The translations under genes were made by a program, and so were the position numbers. The notes below the pieces were generated by a model. The model ran no database searches. It was not told the origin of the DNA and was given only the letters and a program-made list of their open reading frames with translations. Below, in pieces: positions 17,455 through 25,578 of a DNA stretch of 64,000 nucleotides (the first letter of the stretch is position 1; every line of letters starts with the position of its first letter). Source of the stretch: Streptomyces sp. NBC_00287 (GTDB lineage: Bacteria; Actinomycetota; Actinomycetes; Streptomycetales; Streptomycetaceae); contig NZ_CP108053.1 in NCBI RefSeq assembly GCF_036173105.1, positions 2,170,001 through 2,234,000 of the forward strand, written 5' to 3'.

Positions 17455-18951
17455 ATGACAGCGCACTTTTCGCGCTCTCGCCGTGCGCTGGCCGTCCCCG
17501 CCGGGATGGCCATGGCGACGGCCCTCGCCCTGCTGCCGAATGTGTCGGCGGCGGCCGAGGCGGACGCGACCTCGCTCAGCTATGTCGTCAACGTCCAGCC
17601 CGGGCACGGCCCTTCACCTCGAGTGGAGCGGGCCATCACCGAGGCCGGCGGCACGATCGTCACCTCGTACGACCAGATCGGCGTGATCGTCGTCCACTCG
17701 GCGAACCCCGACTTCGCCAAGGCGCTGCGCACGGTGCCCGGGGTGGCCTCGGCCGGCAACACCCGGAACGCGCCGCTGCCCGCGCAGTCGACGACGGAGG
17801 TCGGCACGCCGAAGGTGCTCAGTGCCGCGGAGGCGGCGGCCGTCGAAGCCGCCGACGGACAGGACCCCTTGCAGCCCCTCCAGTGGGACCTGCCCGCGAT
17901 CAAGGCGGACAAGGCGCACGAGACGTCGCTGGGCAGCCGGGACGTCACCGTCGCGGTGATCGACACCGGCGTCGACGACACCCACCCCGACCTCGCGCCC
18001 AACTTCGACCGCGACGCGTCGGTCAACTGTGTGACGGGCAAGCCGGACACCGCCGACGGCGCCTGGCGGCCTGGGCCGACGGAGAGCGCGCACGGCACGC
18101 ACGTGGCCGGTGAGATCGCCGCCGCCAAGAACGGCGTCGGCATGACCGGGGTCGCGCCCGGCGTGAAGGTCTCCGGCATCAAGGTGTCGACGACCGCCGG
18201 GTACTTCTACACGGAGGCCGTGGTGTGCGGCTTCGTGTGGGCGGCCGAGCACGGCGTCGATGTGACGAACAACAGCTATTACACCGACCCCTGGTACTTC
18301 AACTGCAAGAACGACCCGGACCAGAGGGCGCTCGTCGACGCCATCACACGGGCGTCGCGGTACGCGGAGAAGAAGGGCGCGGTCAACGTCGCGGCGGCCG
18401 GGAACGAGAACTACGACCTCGCGGCCGACGAGATCACCGACCCGGTGTCCCCGAACGACGGCACGCCGTCGGACCGGGTCGTCGACCCGTCCAAGTGCCT
18501 GGACATCCCGACCCAGTTGCCGGGTGTCGTGACGGTGGCGGCGACCGGTGCGAAGGGCATCAAGTCGTCCTTCTCCAACCACGGTCTCGGCGTGATCGAC
18601 ATCGCCGCACCCGGCGGCGACTCGACCCGCTTCCAGACCCCGGCCCCGCCGGCCACCAGCGGCCTGATCCTGGGCACACTCCCCGGCGGCCGCTGGGGCT
18701 ACATGGCCGGTACGTCCATGGCCTCCCCGCACGTCGCGGGCGTCGCCGCCCTGATCAAGTCGACGCATCCGTACCTCCCGCCGACCGCGGTCAAGGCCCT
18801 GCTGTACGCACAGGCCGACGCCACGGCGTGCACGGACCCGTACGACATCGACGGCGACGGCAAGGTCGACGCGGTGTGCGAGGGCTCGAAGAACCTCAAC
18901 GGGTTCTATGGGTGGGGTACGGCGGACGCATTGGACGCGGTGACGAAGTAA
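17455..18951 (+). CDS. Secreted subtilisin-like serine protease (S8), second copy
   Basis: 498 residues with signal peptide (about 1-34), propeptide (about 41-108) and S8 domain. The triad is Asp170, His213 and Ser421, in the same motifs as the upstream copy; AAAGNEN holds the expected oxyanion Asn. Similarity to the neighbour runs over the whole length, including the C-terminal NGFYG(F/W)G segment, so the pair arose by tandem duplication. A ribosome binding site GGGAGAG precedes the ATG. The two genes probably share a transcript ending at the hairpin at 18971. Confidence 0.93.
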   Translation: MTAHFSRSRRALAVPAGMAMATALALLPNVSAAAEADATSLSYVVNVQPGHGPSPRVERAITEAGGTIVTSYDQIGVIVVHSANPDFAKALRTVPGVASAGNTRNAPLPAQSTTEVGTPKVLSAAEAAAVEAADGQDPLQPLQWDLPAIKADKAHETSLGSRDVTVAVIDTGVDDTHPDLAPNFDRDASVNCVTGKPDTADGAWRPGPTESAHGTHVAGEIAAAKNGVGMTGVAPGVKVSGIKVSTTAGYFYTEAVVCGFVWAAEHGVDVTNNSYYTDPWYFNCKNDPDQRALVDAITRASRYAEKKGAVNVAAAGNENYDLAADEITDPVSPNDGTPSDRVVDPSKCLDIPTQLPGVVTVAATGAKGIKSSFSNHGLGVIDIAAPGGDSTRFQTPAPPATSGLILGTLPGGRWGYMAGTSMASPHVAGVAALIKSTHPYLPPTAVKALLYAQADATACTDPYDIDGDGKVDAVCEGSKNLNGFYGWGTADALDAVTK

Positions 18952-18970
18952 CGGGCACGCGCGCGTGTGT

Positions 18971-19004
18971 GAAGGGCCGGATGGATCCACTGTCCGGCCC
19001 TTTC
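18971..19004 (+). terminator. Terminator after the subtilisin pair
   Basis: GAAGGGCCGGA and TCCGGCCCTTTC form an 11-base stem with an 11-base loop, 19 bases after the second protease stop. Confidence 0.85.
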
Positions 19005-19029
19005 GCATGGGTACGGCAAGATCTCCGGC

Positions 19030-19545
19030 ATGGATGTGTACGAGGATCCTTCGACTTGGGTACCTGAACCGGTCCGGCCTCGATGGCAGTTGACGTTGTG
19101 CTTCTTCGGGACCGTGCTGTTCCTGCCCGTCTTCTGCGTGTTCTGGCTTGCGGCTGCCGTCGTTCTCTCGTTCGTGGACGTGATCGCCGAGGCGATCGCC
19201 TCGACCAACACGGGCCGCACCTTCCAGCGCCTCAGCCGCCTGCCGTCCTGGTGCGTGAGCTGGCCGGAACTTCGGCACGAGGGCGACACCGAGTACTACA
19301 GGACGCGTGTCGACACGGTGGTCGCGCGCTGGACCGCCCGTGCCTCGGCCCCGCTCGAGCCCAGGAAGCCGAGATCCCCGGCCGAGTGCGCGATACCGCT
19401 GCGCGACTACCGGGGTGTGGGCGGGCGGTACGTCGCCGAGGTCGCACTCGCCCAGGGGTGGGTGCTGCGGCCGACGGACGTGCGCAAGGAAGTGCGTCTT
19501 TGGTGGTCGGCCGCATCTCATGTTGATTTGGTCAATACTGCATAG
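19030..19545 (+). CDS. Membrane-anchored protein of unknown function
   Basis: 171 residues: a short N-terminus, a strongly hydrophobic stretch of one or two membrane segments (about 20-55) and a soluble C-terminal part of about 115 residues with several Arg and Trp. Codon bias supports coding. I do not recognise the domain. It lies alone between the protease terminator and the CoA-transferase-like gene; its stop overlaps the palindrome before that gene. Confidence 0.6.
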   Translation: MDVYEDPSTWVPEPVRPRWQLTLCFFGTVLFLPVFCVFWLAAAVVLSFVDVIAEAIASTNTGRTFQRLSRLPSWCVSWPELRHEGDTEYYRTRVDTVVARWTARASAPLEPRKPRSPAECAIPLRDYRGVGGRYVAEVALAQGWVLRPTDVRKEVRLWWSAASHVDLVNTA

Positions 19546-19551
19546 TGCAGT
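19537..19551. promoter_or_regulatory. Perfect palindrome at the CoA-transferase start
   Basis: ACTGCATAGTGCAGT is a perfect 6-3-6 palindrome ending one base before the ATG at 19553. It contains a -10-like CATAGT 6 bases upstream of the ATG, so transcription could start at or near the ATG (leaderless). A repressor bound here would cover the promoter. Inferred from sequence only. Confidence 0.5.
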
Positions 19552-19552
19552 C

Positions 19553-20905
19553 ATGACCGACATCAAGTACGCCTGGTCCGCGCTGGGCGGCGACCCCGCC
19601 CTGCTGTCGCGGACGTCCACCGTGGTGCGGGAGGGCGCTCTTCAGGGGCGCCTTCCCGTACGGGAGTTGGCACGCGCGTGTGTGGGGGTGTGTGCCTTGG
19701 CCGCCGCTGAGCTCGGGGCGGCGCGGGGCGGGCTTCGGGAGGTGCCGGAGGTTCGGATCGACGACGGGGCCGTTGCCACTGCGTTTGTGAGTGAGCGGCA
19801 TCTGTTGATCGGTGGGCGCGCTCCGGTGAACTTTGCTCCCCTGTCTCGGTTCTGGCGGACCGGGGACGGGTGGGTGCGGACGCATGCGAACTATCCGCAT
19901 CATCGGGAGCGGTTGTTAAGGGCACTCGGTCCGGCGGACTCTCTCGATGCGGCACTTGCCGAGCGGTCCGCCCTGGAGGTCGAGGAGGCCGTGTACGCGG
20001 CCGGAGGGCTCGCTGTGGCGGTGCGTACGCCCGAGGAGTGGGCGGCGCATCCGCAGGCGGTCGCAGTGGCCGAGCGGCCGTTGGTCGAGCGCGAGCGCCT
20101 CGACACGGCACGCGCGCGTGTGCTTCCGACGCTGGACGGAGCTCCCCCGGCCGCCGGCGTACGCGTTCTGGATCTGACCCGGGTCATCGCGGGCCCGGTC
20201 GCCACCCGCACCCTCGCCCTGCTGGGTGCGGACGTGCTGCGCATCGACCCTCCGGGCTACCCCGAACTGCCCGACCAGCACGCCGACACGGGGTTCGGAA
20301 AGCGGTCGGCGGTGTTGGACCTAGCGAAGGACCGGCGCGCCTTCGAGGAGTTGCTGGCGTCGGCGGACGTGGTCGTCACGGGGTACCGACCTGGCGCCCT
20401 GGACCGCTTCGGGTTGTCACCTGAAGCGCTGATGGAGCGGCGGCCGGGTCTGGTCATCGCGCAGTTGTCGGCGTGGGGCGCGTACGGGCCGTGGGGTGGG
20501 CGGCGCGGGTTCGACAGCCTGGTGCAGGCGGCCACCGGGATTGCCGTGGTGGAGGGCTCGCGGGAACAGCCGGGGGCGCTGCCCGCGCAGGCGCTCGATC
20601 ATGGCACGGGGTACTTGCTGGCGGGCGCGGTACTGCGGGCGCTGACCGAGCAACTGCGGGAGGGGTACGGGCGCGTGGTGCGGCTGGCGTTGGCGCGCAC
20701 TGCGGGGTGGTTGGTGAGCGGCGCGGGGGGTGCGGGCGGTGCGGGCGGTTTGCCGTACGACGGGCCGGAGCCCTGGCTCGCAGAAACCGACAGTGCGCTC
20801 GGCAAGCTGCGGTACGCCCTGCCGCCGGTGTCCTTCGCGGGCGGGCCCGGTGACTGGGCGCGGGCGCCCGGGGTCTGGGGCGCCGATTCGGCGCGCTGGG
20901 GCTGA
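19553..20905 (+). CDS. CoA-transferase III (CaiB/BaiF)-like protein with N-terminal extension
   Basis: 450 residues. The CaiB/BaiF fold begins only near residue 200 (VRVLDLTRVIAGPVATR), and the expected catalytic Asp lies in RRGFDSLVQAATGI (about residue 321). The first 200 residues resemble a second, degenerate domain I cannot name. The family moves CoA between carboxylic acids; the substrate is unknown. Codon 122 is TTA (19916-19918), the only in-frame TTA I found in the window, so translation should depend on the bldA tRNA. Codon use is also less GC-rich than usual. Confidence 0.75.
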   Translation: MTDIKYAWSALGGDPALLSRTSTVVREGALQGRLPVRELARACVGVCALAAAELGAARGGLREVPEVRIDDGAVATAFVSERHLLIGGRAPVNFAPLSRFWRTGDGWVRTHANYPHHRERLLRALGPADSLDAALAERSALEVEEAVYAAGGLAVAVRTPEEWAAHPQAVAVAERPLVERERLDTARARVLPTLDGAPPAAGVRVLDLTRVIAGPVATRTLALLGADVLRIDPPGYPELPDQHADTGFGKRSAVLDLAKDRRAFEELLASADVVVTGYRPGALDRFGLSPEALMERRPGLVIAQLSAWGAYGPWGGRRGFDSLVQAATGIAVVEGSREQPGALPAQALDHGTGYLLAGAVLRALTEQLREGYGRVVRLALARTAGWLVSGAGGAGGAGGLPYDGPEPWLAETDSALGKLRYALPPVSFAGGPGDWARAPGVWGADSARWG

Positions 20906-21005
20906 GTTCCGTGGCGTCCGAAAACGTACTCATGGGCGGAATGCCGCACCGCCAGTTGTTTTCCTGCGCTTGCCCGGTTCTGGGACGACTGGTGAAGATC
21001 ATGAG

Positions 21006-22007
21006 GTGACCTTGATAAGACCCACATCGGGGGCCGCCGACGCGAGCGGGCCGAAGCGGGGCCCCGATACCGGCCGAGCCGTCGCCGTCCTCGTACTGGT
21101 GGCACTGGGGGCGCTGATCCCCCTGCTCGGGCCGTCCGCCGCGCTGCACGACACCGGTGAGGCCGCAGCTCCCGGCGTCGGTGGCATCGCGCTGCTGCGG
21201 GCGGTGCTGTTCGCGGCCCTGTGCGTCCCGGTCGGCGAGCTGTTCGTGAACCGCCTGGCCCGTTCGGTGCCCGGCACTCCCCCGGCCGCGCCCCGCAGTT
21301 GGGCGCCCTACGCGGCCGGCGCCGGTTTCCTCGCCGCCCTCGGGCTCGCCTCCGTCGTCTCGACCGGCAACCTCGTGCCGGACAGCCTCTCCGACCTCGA
21401 CGTCGGCGGCCTGTACGCCACCCGCGACGGCAAACTCGCGCTGCTGGAAGTCAACGCCTTCGCCGTGGCCGGGCTGTGCGCGCTCTCGCGGCGGCCCGGC
21501 ACCCAGGTCTGGCCGCTGGCCGCGGTCGTCGTCGCCGAGGCACTGCGCGCCCATCCGACGACCGAGCAGTCCCCCCTCGTCGGCTCCGGTCTGACGCTGG
21601 TGCATCTGACGTGTGCGGCGCTGTGGGCGGGCGGTCTGCTGCACGCCCTGCGGAGCCTGCGGGGCGGACCGCCGACCGGTGCGGCGCTGTTGGGGCTCTA
21701 CGCGCGCGTGGCGGCCGTACTGCTCGCCGCCATCACGGCGACCGGGGTGTGCAGTTCGCTGCGCCGTATGCCGCCGGAGACGGTGGTCGAGCAGCTGACG
21801 ACGACGGCGTACGGGCGCGTGCTGCTCGCCAAGGTGCTGCTGGTGGCCGCCGTCGCCGGGCTCGCCCTGTGGGCGCGGATCCGGCTGAGCCGGGCCGCCG
21901 ACCCGCTCACGGCCTGCACCCCCGCGCGCGTGGAGGTCGTCGCGCTGGGCGTGGTCGTGGCGGTGTCGGGGCTGCTGACGGCGCTGCCGGTGCCGATCAG
22001 ATGGTGA
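21006..22007 (+). CDS. CopD-family copper resistance membrane protein
   Basis: 333 residues with about eight hydrophobic segments. The core HLTCAALWAGGLLHAL matches the CopD domain, in which conserved His may handle copper at the membrane. Later segments (AYGRVLLAKVLLVAAV) are also family-typical. I use GTG 21006; the ribosome binding site is weak. No CopC gene is adjacent. Its end overlaps the end of the opposite-strand dehydrogenase by 11 bases. Confidence 0.75.
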   Translation: MTLIRPTSGAADASGPKRGPDTGRAVAVLVLVALGALIPLLGPSAALHDTGEAAAPGVGGIALLRAVLFAALCVPVGELFVNRLARSVPGTPPAAPRSWAPYAAGAGFLAALGLASVVSTGNLVPDSLSDLDVGGLYATRDGKLALLEVNAFAVAGLCALSRRPGTQVWPLAAVVVAEALRAHPTTEQSPLVGSGLTLVHLTCAALWAGGLLHALRSLRGGPPTGAALLGLYARVAAVLLAAITATGVCSSLRRMPPETVVEQLTTTAYGRVLLAKVLLVAAVAGLALWARIRLSRAADPLTACTPARVEVVALGVVVAVSGLLTALPVPIRW

Positions 22008-23040
22008 CCATCACCTTGAGCGCGATGCGCTCGTCCATCGCCTTGTAGCCCTCCGGCACGCCCTCCAGACCGACCGTCATGTCGAAGACCGGCGAGGGAT
22101 CGATACGGCCCTCCAGGACGTCGGGCAGCAGCTCGGGGATGTACGCGCGGACCGGCGCGACCCCGCCGCGCAGCGCGATGTTCCGGTCGAACATGACGCC
22201 GAGGTCGAGCCCGGTGCCGCTGCCGTGCGGCACGCCGACGAAGCCGATGCCGCCGCCGTCGCGGGTGATGTTCACGGCCGTACGCATGGACTGCTCGGTG
22301 CCGACCGCCTCGACGACGGCGTGCGCGCCCTGGCCGCGGGTGAGTTCGCGGACGGCCTCGACGGCGGCCTCGCCGCGCTCGGCGACGACGTCGGTGGCGC
22401 CGAAGCGGCGCGCGATGTCGGTGCGGACCTGGTGGCGGCCGAGCGCGACGATGCGCTCGGCGCCGAGCCGCTTGGCGGCCAGCACAGCGCACAGACCGAC
22501 GGCTCCGTCGCCGACGACGGCGACCGTGGCGCCGGGGCGGGCGCCCGCGGTGAGGGCGGCGTGATGGCCGGTGCCCATGACGTCGGACAGGGTCAGCAGG
22601 GCGGTCAGAAGCCGCTCGTCGGAGGCGGCGTCCTTGGGCAGCCGGACGAGGGTGCCGTCGGCGAAGGGCACGCGCACGGCCTCGCCCTGCCCGCCGTCGG
22701 AGCCGACGGAGCCCCAGAAGCCACCGTGCTCGCAGGAGGTGGTCAGACCCTCCCGGCAGTAGTCGCAGACGCCGTCGGACCACATGAAGGGCGCGACGAC
22801 CAAGTCACCGGTCTGCACGCCGGAGACGTCGGAGCCGGTCTCCTCGACCACACCGAGGAACTCGTGCCCGATCCGCTGCCCGGGCTGCCGCTCCGCCTCG
22901 CCCCGGTACGCCCACAGGTCGCTGCCGCAGATGCAGGCGCGCAGCACCCGGACCACGGCGTCGGTGGGCAGCTGGACTACGGCGTCGGGTACGTCCGCCA
23001 CCCGCATGTCGAACGGGGCGTGGATGGTCGTGGCGCGCAT
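21997..23040 (-). CDS. Zinc-dependent alcohol dehydrogenase-like oxidoreductase
   Basis: 347 residues of the medium-chain dehydrogenase family. Catalytic zinc ligands are visible in CICGSDLWAY and GHEF; a structural zinc cluster is suggested by Cys residues around CDYCREGLTTSC. The Rossmann motif VVGDGAVGLCAVLAAK is intact. The overall pattern fits the threonine-dehydrogenase-like subgroup; substrate unknown. It lies 36 bases past the upstream lysoplasmalogenase gene's start-side neighbour on the same strand (stop at 23076). Confidence 0.85.
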   Translation of the reverse strand: MRATTIHAPFDMRVADVPDAVVQLPTDAVVRVLRACICGSDLWAYRGEAERQPGQRIGHEFLGVVEETGSDVSGVQTGDLVVAPFMWSDGVCDYCREGLTTSCEHGGFWGSVGSDGGQGEAVRVPFADGTLVRLPKDAASDERLLTALLTLSDVMGTGHHAALTAGARPGATVAVVGDGAVGLCAVLAAKRLGAERIVALGRHQVRTDIARRFGATDVVAERGEAAVEAVRELTRGQGAHAVVEAVGTEQSMRTAVNITRDGGGIGFVGVPHGSGTGLDLGVMFDRNIALRGGVAPVRAYIPELLPDVLEGRIDPSPVFDMTVGLEGVPEGYKAMDERIALKVMVTI

Positions 23041-23075
23041 GGCGAGGTCGTCTCCTGCGAGGTCGTGAGGTGCGC

Positions 23076-23735
23076 TCAGAGGGTGGTCGAGCGCACCTCA
23101 CCGTACGTCGCCGCCGGATACGGACGCGCTTCGAGGGCTCTGAGTGTGCCAGTGACCAGGAGGATCTGCGCCGCAATATAGGTGAGCATGATCCACAGGT
23201 CGGGCCGGGGCGGCTGGGGCCACTCGGCGACGCCGGTCGCGATGAGGGTGTCGGACAGCATGAAGAGCGCCCCGCCGAGCCCGGCGAGCAGGCCGAACCG
23301 GCTGCCCGCGCGGTAGGCCATGGCCGTGAGCAGCAGGCTGTAACCGGCGACCGGTACCCGAAGGTCGGCCGGGAGGTCGGGCCAGAGCGCGGCCACGGTG
23401 GCGGTCAGGGCGACGCCGTACCCGGCGAGCAAGAACGGCTGGTGCGCCCCGCGCCCCTTGAACAGCAGCAGGTAGCAGACGTGCCCGGCCGCGAAGGAGC
23501 CCATTCCGGCGAGGAAGGCGGGCTCGGCGTCGGACAGCAGCAGGACGTCGCCGCCCCAGCCGAACAGCAGGGCGGCGACCAGGAGCCGGGGCGCCCCGGA
23601 CAGGGCGGCGTACCCGGCGAGCAGCGGCATCAGCAGCGGCTTGGCGACGAGGTGTCCGGGGTCGTAGTCGGCGGCGAGGGAGCCGAGGTCGACGAGGGCG
23701 GCCAGAGCGAAGGCCGCCAGAAGAACGCGCTTCAC
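23076..23735 (-). CDS. Lysoplasmalogenase (YhhN/TMEM86 family)
   Basis: 219 residues, almost entirely hydrophobic (about eight membrane segments). GWGGDVLLL and ALFMLSDTLIA carry the paired acidic residues typical of the YhhN/TMEM86 family, whose characterised members hydrolyse the vinyl-ether bond of lysoplasmalogens. GTG 23735 overlaps the stop of the upstream ether-lipid-type oxygenase gene (GTGA), so the two are translationally coupled. An ether-lipid role is strengthened by that partner. Confidence 0.8.
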   Translation of the reverse strand: MKRVLLAAFALAALVDLGSLAADYDPGHLVAKPLLMPLLAGYAALSGAPRLLVAALLFGWGGDVLLLSDAEPAFLAGMGSFAAGHVCYLLLFKGRGAHQPFLLAGYGVALTATVAALWPDLPADLRVPVAGYSLLLTAMAYRAGSRFGLLAGLGGALFMLSDTLIATGVAEWPQPPRPDLWIMLTYIAAQILLVTGTLRALEARPYPAATYGEVRSTTL

Positions 23736-24592
23736 GCCGACACGCTCTCCCGCGCCGGTTCCGGGGCGGGCTGCCAGCCGGGTCCGCGGAAGAGATGCCC
23801 GGCCCGGTCGCGCCAACTCCGGGCCGCCTTCAGGTCCTTGGCGATGGAGAGGTACTCGTGGGTGGCGACCTTCACCGGGTTGTACGTGTTGATGTTCTTG
23901 GTCAGTCCGAAAACTGGACGCTCGGTCTCGGCGACGAAGGACCGGAACAGCCGGTCCCAGACGATGAGGATGCCGCCGAAGTTCCGGTCGAGATAGCCGC
24001 CCTGGGAGGCGTGGTGGACGCGGTGGTGGGAGGGCGTGTTGAACACGAACTCGAACCACCGGGGCATCTTGTCGATGCGCTCGGTGTGGATCCAGAACTG
24101 GTAGACGAGGTTCGCCGAGGAGCAGAAGGCGAGCGCGGCCGGGTGCACACCGCAGGCGATGAGAGGGACGTAGAACGGCCAGACGGTCAGGGAGGTCCAG
24201 GGCTGGCGCAGTGCGGTGGTGAGGTTGAACTTCTCACTGGAGTGGTGCACGACATGGCAGGCCCACAGGATGCGCACGACATGGTGGCCGCGGTGGGACC
24301 AGTAGTAGAAGAAGTCCTGCGCGAGCAGCATCAGCGGAACCGTCCACAACAGGACGGGCACCCGCAGAGGCGTCAGCTCATAGATCGCCGTATAGATCGC
24401 GACGATGGGGATCTTCCACAGGAAGTCCCAGAACAGACTGCCGAGCCCCATACCGAGGCTGGTCGCGGCGTCCTTCGTCTCATATCCCGCGGCCTCCTCG
24501 TCGGGATGGAGACGGACGCTGATCATCTCGACCACGGTGAGCAGGACGAAGGCGGGTATCGACCACAGCACGACATCGGGCAGGTTCGGCAT
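23732..24592 (-). CDS. Sterol desaturase/AGMO-like di-iron membrane oxygenase
   Basis: 286 residues with four to five membrane segments and the eight-His di-iron signature: WSHRGHH, HVVHHSSE and HHRVHH. The region after the last His cluster (FNTPSHHRVHH, LDRNFGGILIVWDRLF, FGLTKNINTYNP, then FRGPGWQP) resembles alkylglycerol monooxygenase as I remember it, more than sterol desaturases. AGMO cleaves ether bonds of glyceryl ethers. The coupled downstream lysoplasmalogenase supports ether-lipid turnover. A carotenoid or fatty-acid hydroxylase is the alternative. Confidence 0.75.
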   Translation of the reverse strand: MPNLPDVVLWSIPAFVLLTVVEMISVRLHPDEEAAGYETKDAATSLGMGLGSLFWDFLWKIPIVAIYTAIYELTPLRVPVLLWTVPLMLLAQDFFYYWSHRGHHVVRILWACHVVHHSSEKFNLTTALRQPWTSLTVWPFYVPLIACGVHPAALAFCSSANLVYQFWIHTERIDKMPRWFEFVFNTPSHHRVHHASQGGYLDRNFGGILIVWDRLFRSFVAETERPVFGLTKNINTYNPVKVATHEYLSIAKDLKAARSWRDRAGHLFRGPGWQPAPEPARESVSA

Positions 24593-24708
24593 GCTGGCAC
24601 CGTAGAACCGCTGGTCGGCCAGGGCTAGACGTTGTTACTCACAAGTATTACCGGCGGTACGCGCTTACTTGTTGGCGATCTCTGCCAACGGGAGCGCAAT
24701 AGGAGCCA

Positions 24709-25419
24709 CTAAACGCCCGCCGCCCCCAGCAACGACCCCACTCCATACGTGACCGCCATCGCCAGCGCCCCGCCCGCCACGTTCCGCAGTACCGCCTGTC
24801 CCGGAGCCGCGGCTCCTAGGCGGGCGCTGCTCCAGCCCGTCAGGACCAGGGCCGCCAGGACCGAGGCGACGGTGACCGGGACCCGGGCCGCGGACGGAGG
24901 CAGGACGATCGCCAGCAACGGCAGCAGCGCCCCCGCCGTGAAGGCGAAAAAGCTGGCCCAGGCCGCGTGCCAGGGGTTCGTCAGTGCGTCGGGGTCGATG
25001 CCGAGCTCCACGCGTGCGTGCGCTTTCAGGGCGTCCCGCGCGGTGAGCTGTTCCGCGGCCTCGCGGGCCACCTCGCGGGACAGGCCGCGGCCTTCGAGGA
25101 GTTCGGTCAGTTCCTCCAGTTCCGCCTCGGGCTGTTCGCGCAACTCCCGCTTCTCCACGGCCAGGGCGGCCTTCTCCGAGTCGCGCTGGGTGGAGACGGA
25201 GACGTACTCGCCCGCCGCCATCGACATCGAGCCGGCGAGCAGCCCGGCCAGACCCGCCGTCAACAGGGCCGCGCGGTCGTCCGTGGCGCCCGCCACACCG
25301 ACCACGAGACCGGCCGTGGACACGATGCCGTCGTTCGCGCCGAGCACCGCCGCCCGCAGCCAGTTCAGCCGTTCTCCGAGCGCGCCGCCGTGGGCCTCGT
25401 CATGCGCTGGTTCCGTCAC
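24709..25419 (-). CDS. VIT family membrane protein
   Basis: 236 residues of the CCC1/VIT (vacuolar iron transporter-like) family. RLNWLRAAVLGANDGIVSTA is the N-terminal signature and GSMSMAAGEYVSVSTQRD the second. A soluble Glu-rich middle part (about residues 75-135), possibly metal-binding, is followed by three further membrane segments. It probably exports or stores Fe or Mn. I use GTG 25419; the ribosome binding site is weak. The 116-base gap downstream contains GTTGGC/GCCAAC (about 24670-24689), a possible weak terminator or operator of the oxygenase gene. Confidence 0.85.
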   Translation of the reverse strand: MTEPAHDEAHGGALGERLNWLRAAVLGANDGIVSTAGLVVGVAGATDDRAALLTAGLAGLLAGSMSMAAGEYVSVSTQRDSEKAALAVEKRELREQPEAELEELTELLEGRGLSREVAREAAEQLTARDALKAHARVELGIDPDALTNPWHAAWASFFAFTAGALLPLLAIVLPPSAARVPVTVASVLAALVLTGWSSARLGAAAPGQAVLRNVAGGALAMAVTYGVGSLLGAAGV

Positions 25420-25578
25420 ACCCCGGAGGATGACACTCCGGACGGCCCCGCGCGGGAAGGAACTTGACGCGCTCCCCGCTCGGCACTCGAACGGACGGGC
25501 GCCGCAGGACACCTGACGGGGTGGCGACCCGGGACCGTGGGACGGGACTGTCAGTCCCGGCCCGTATCCTCAGTGACC

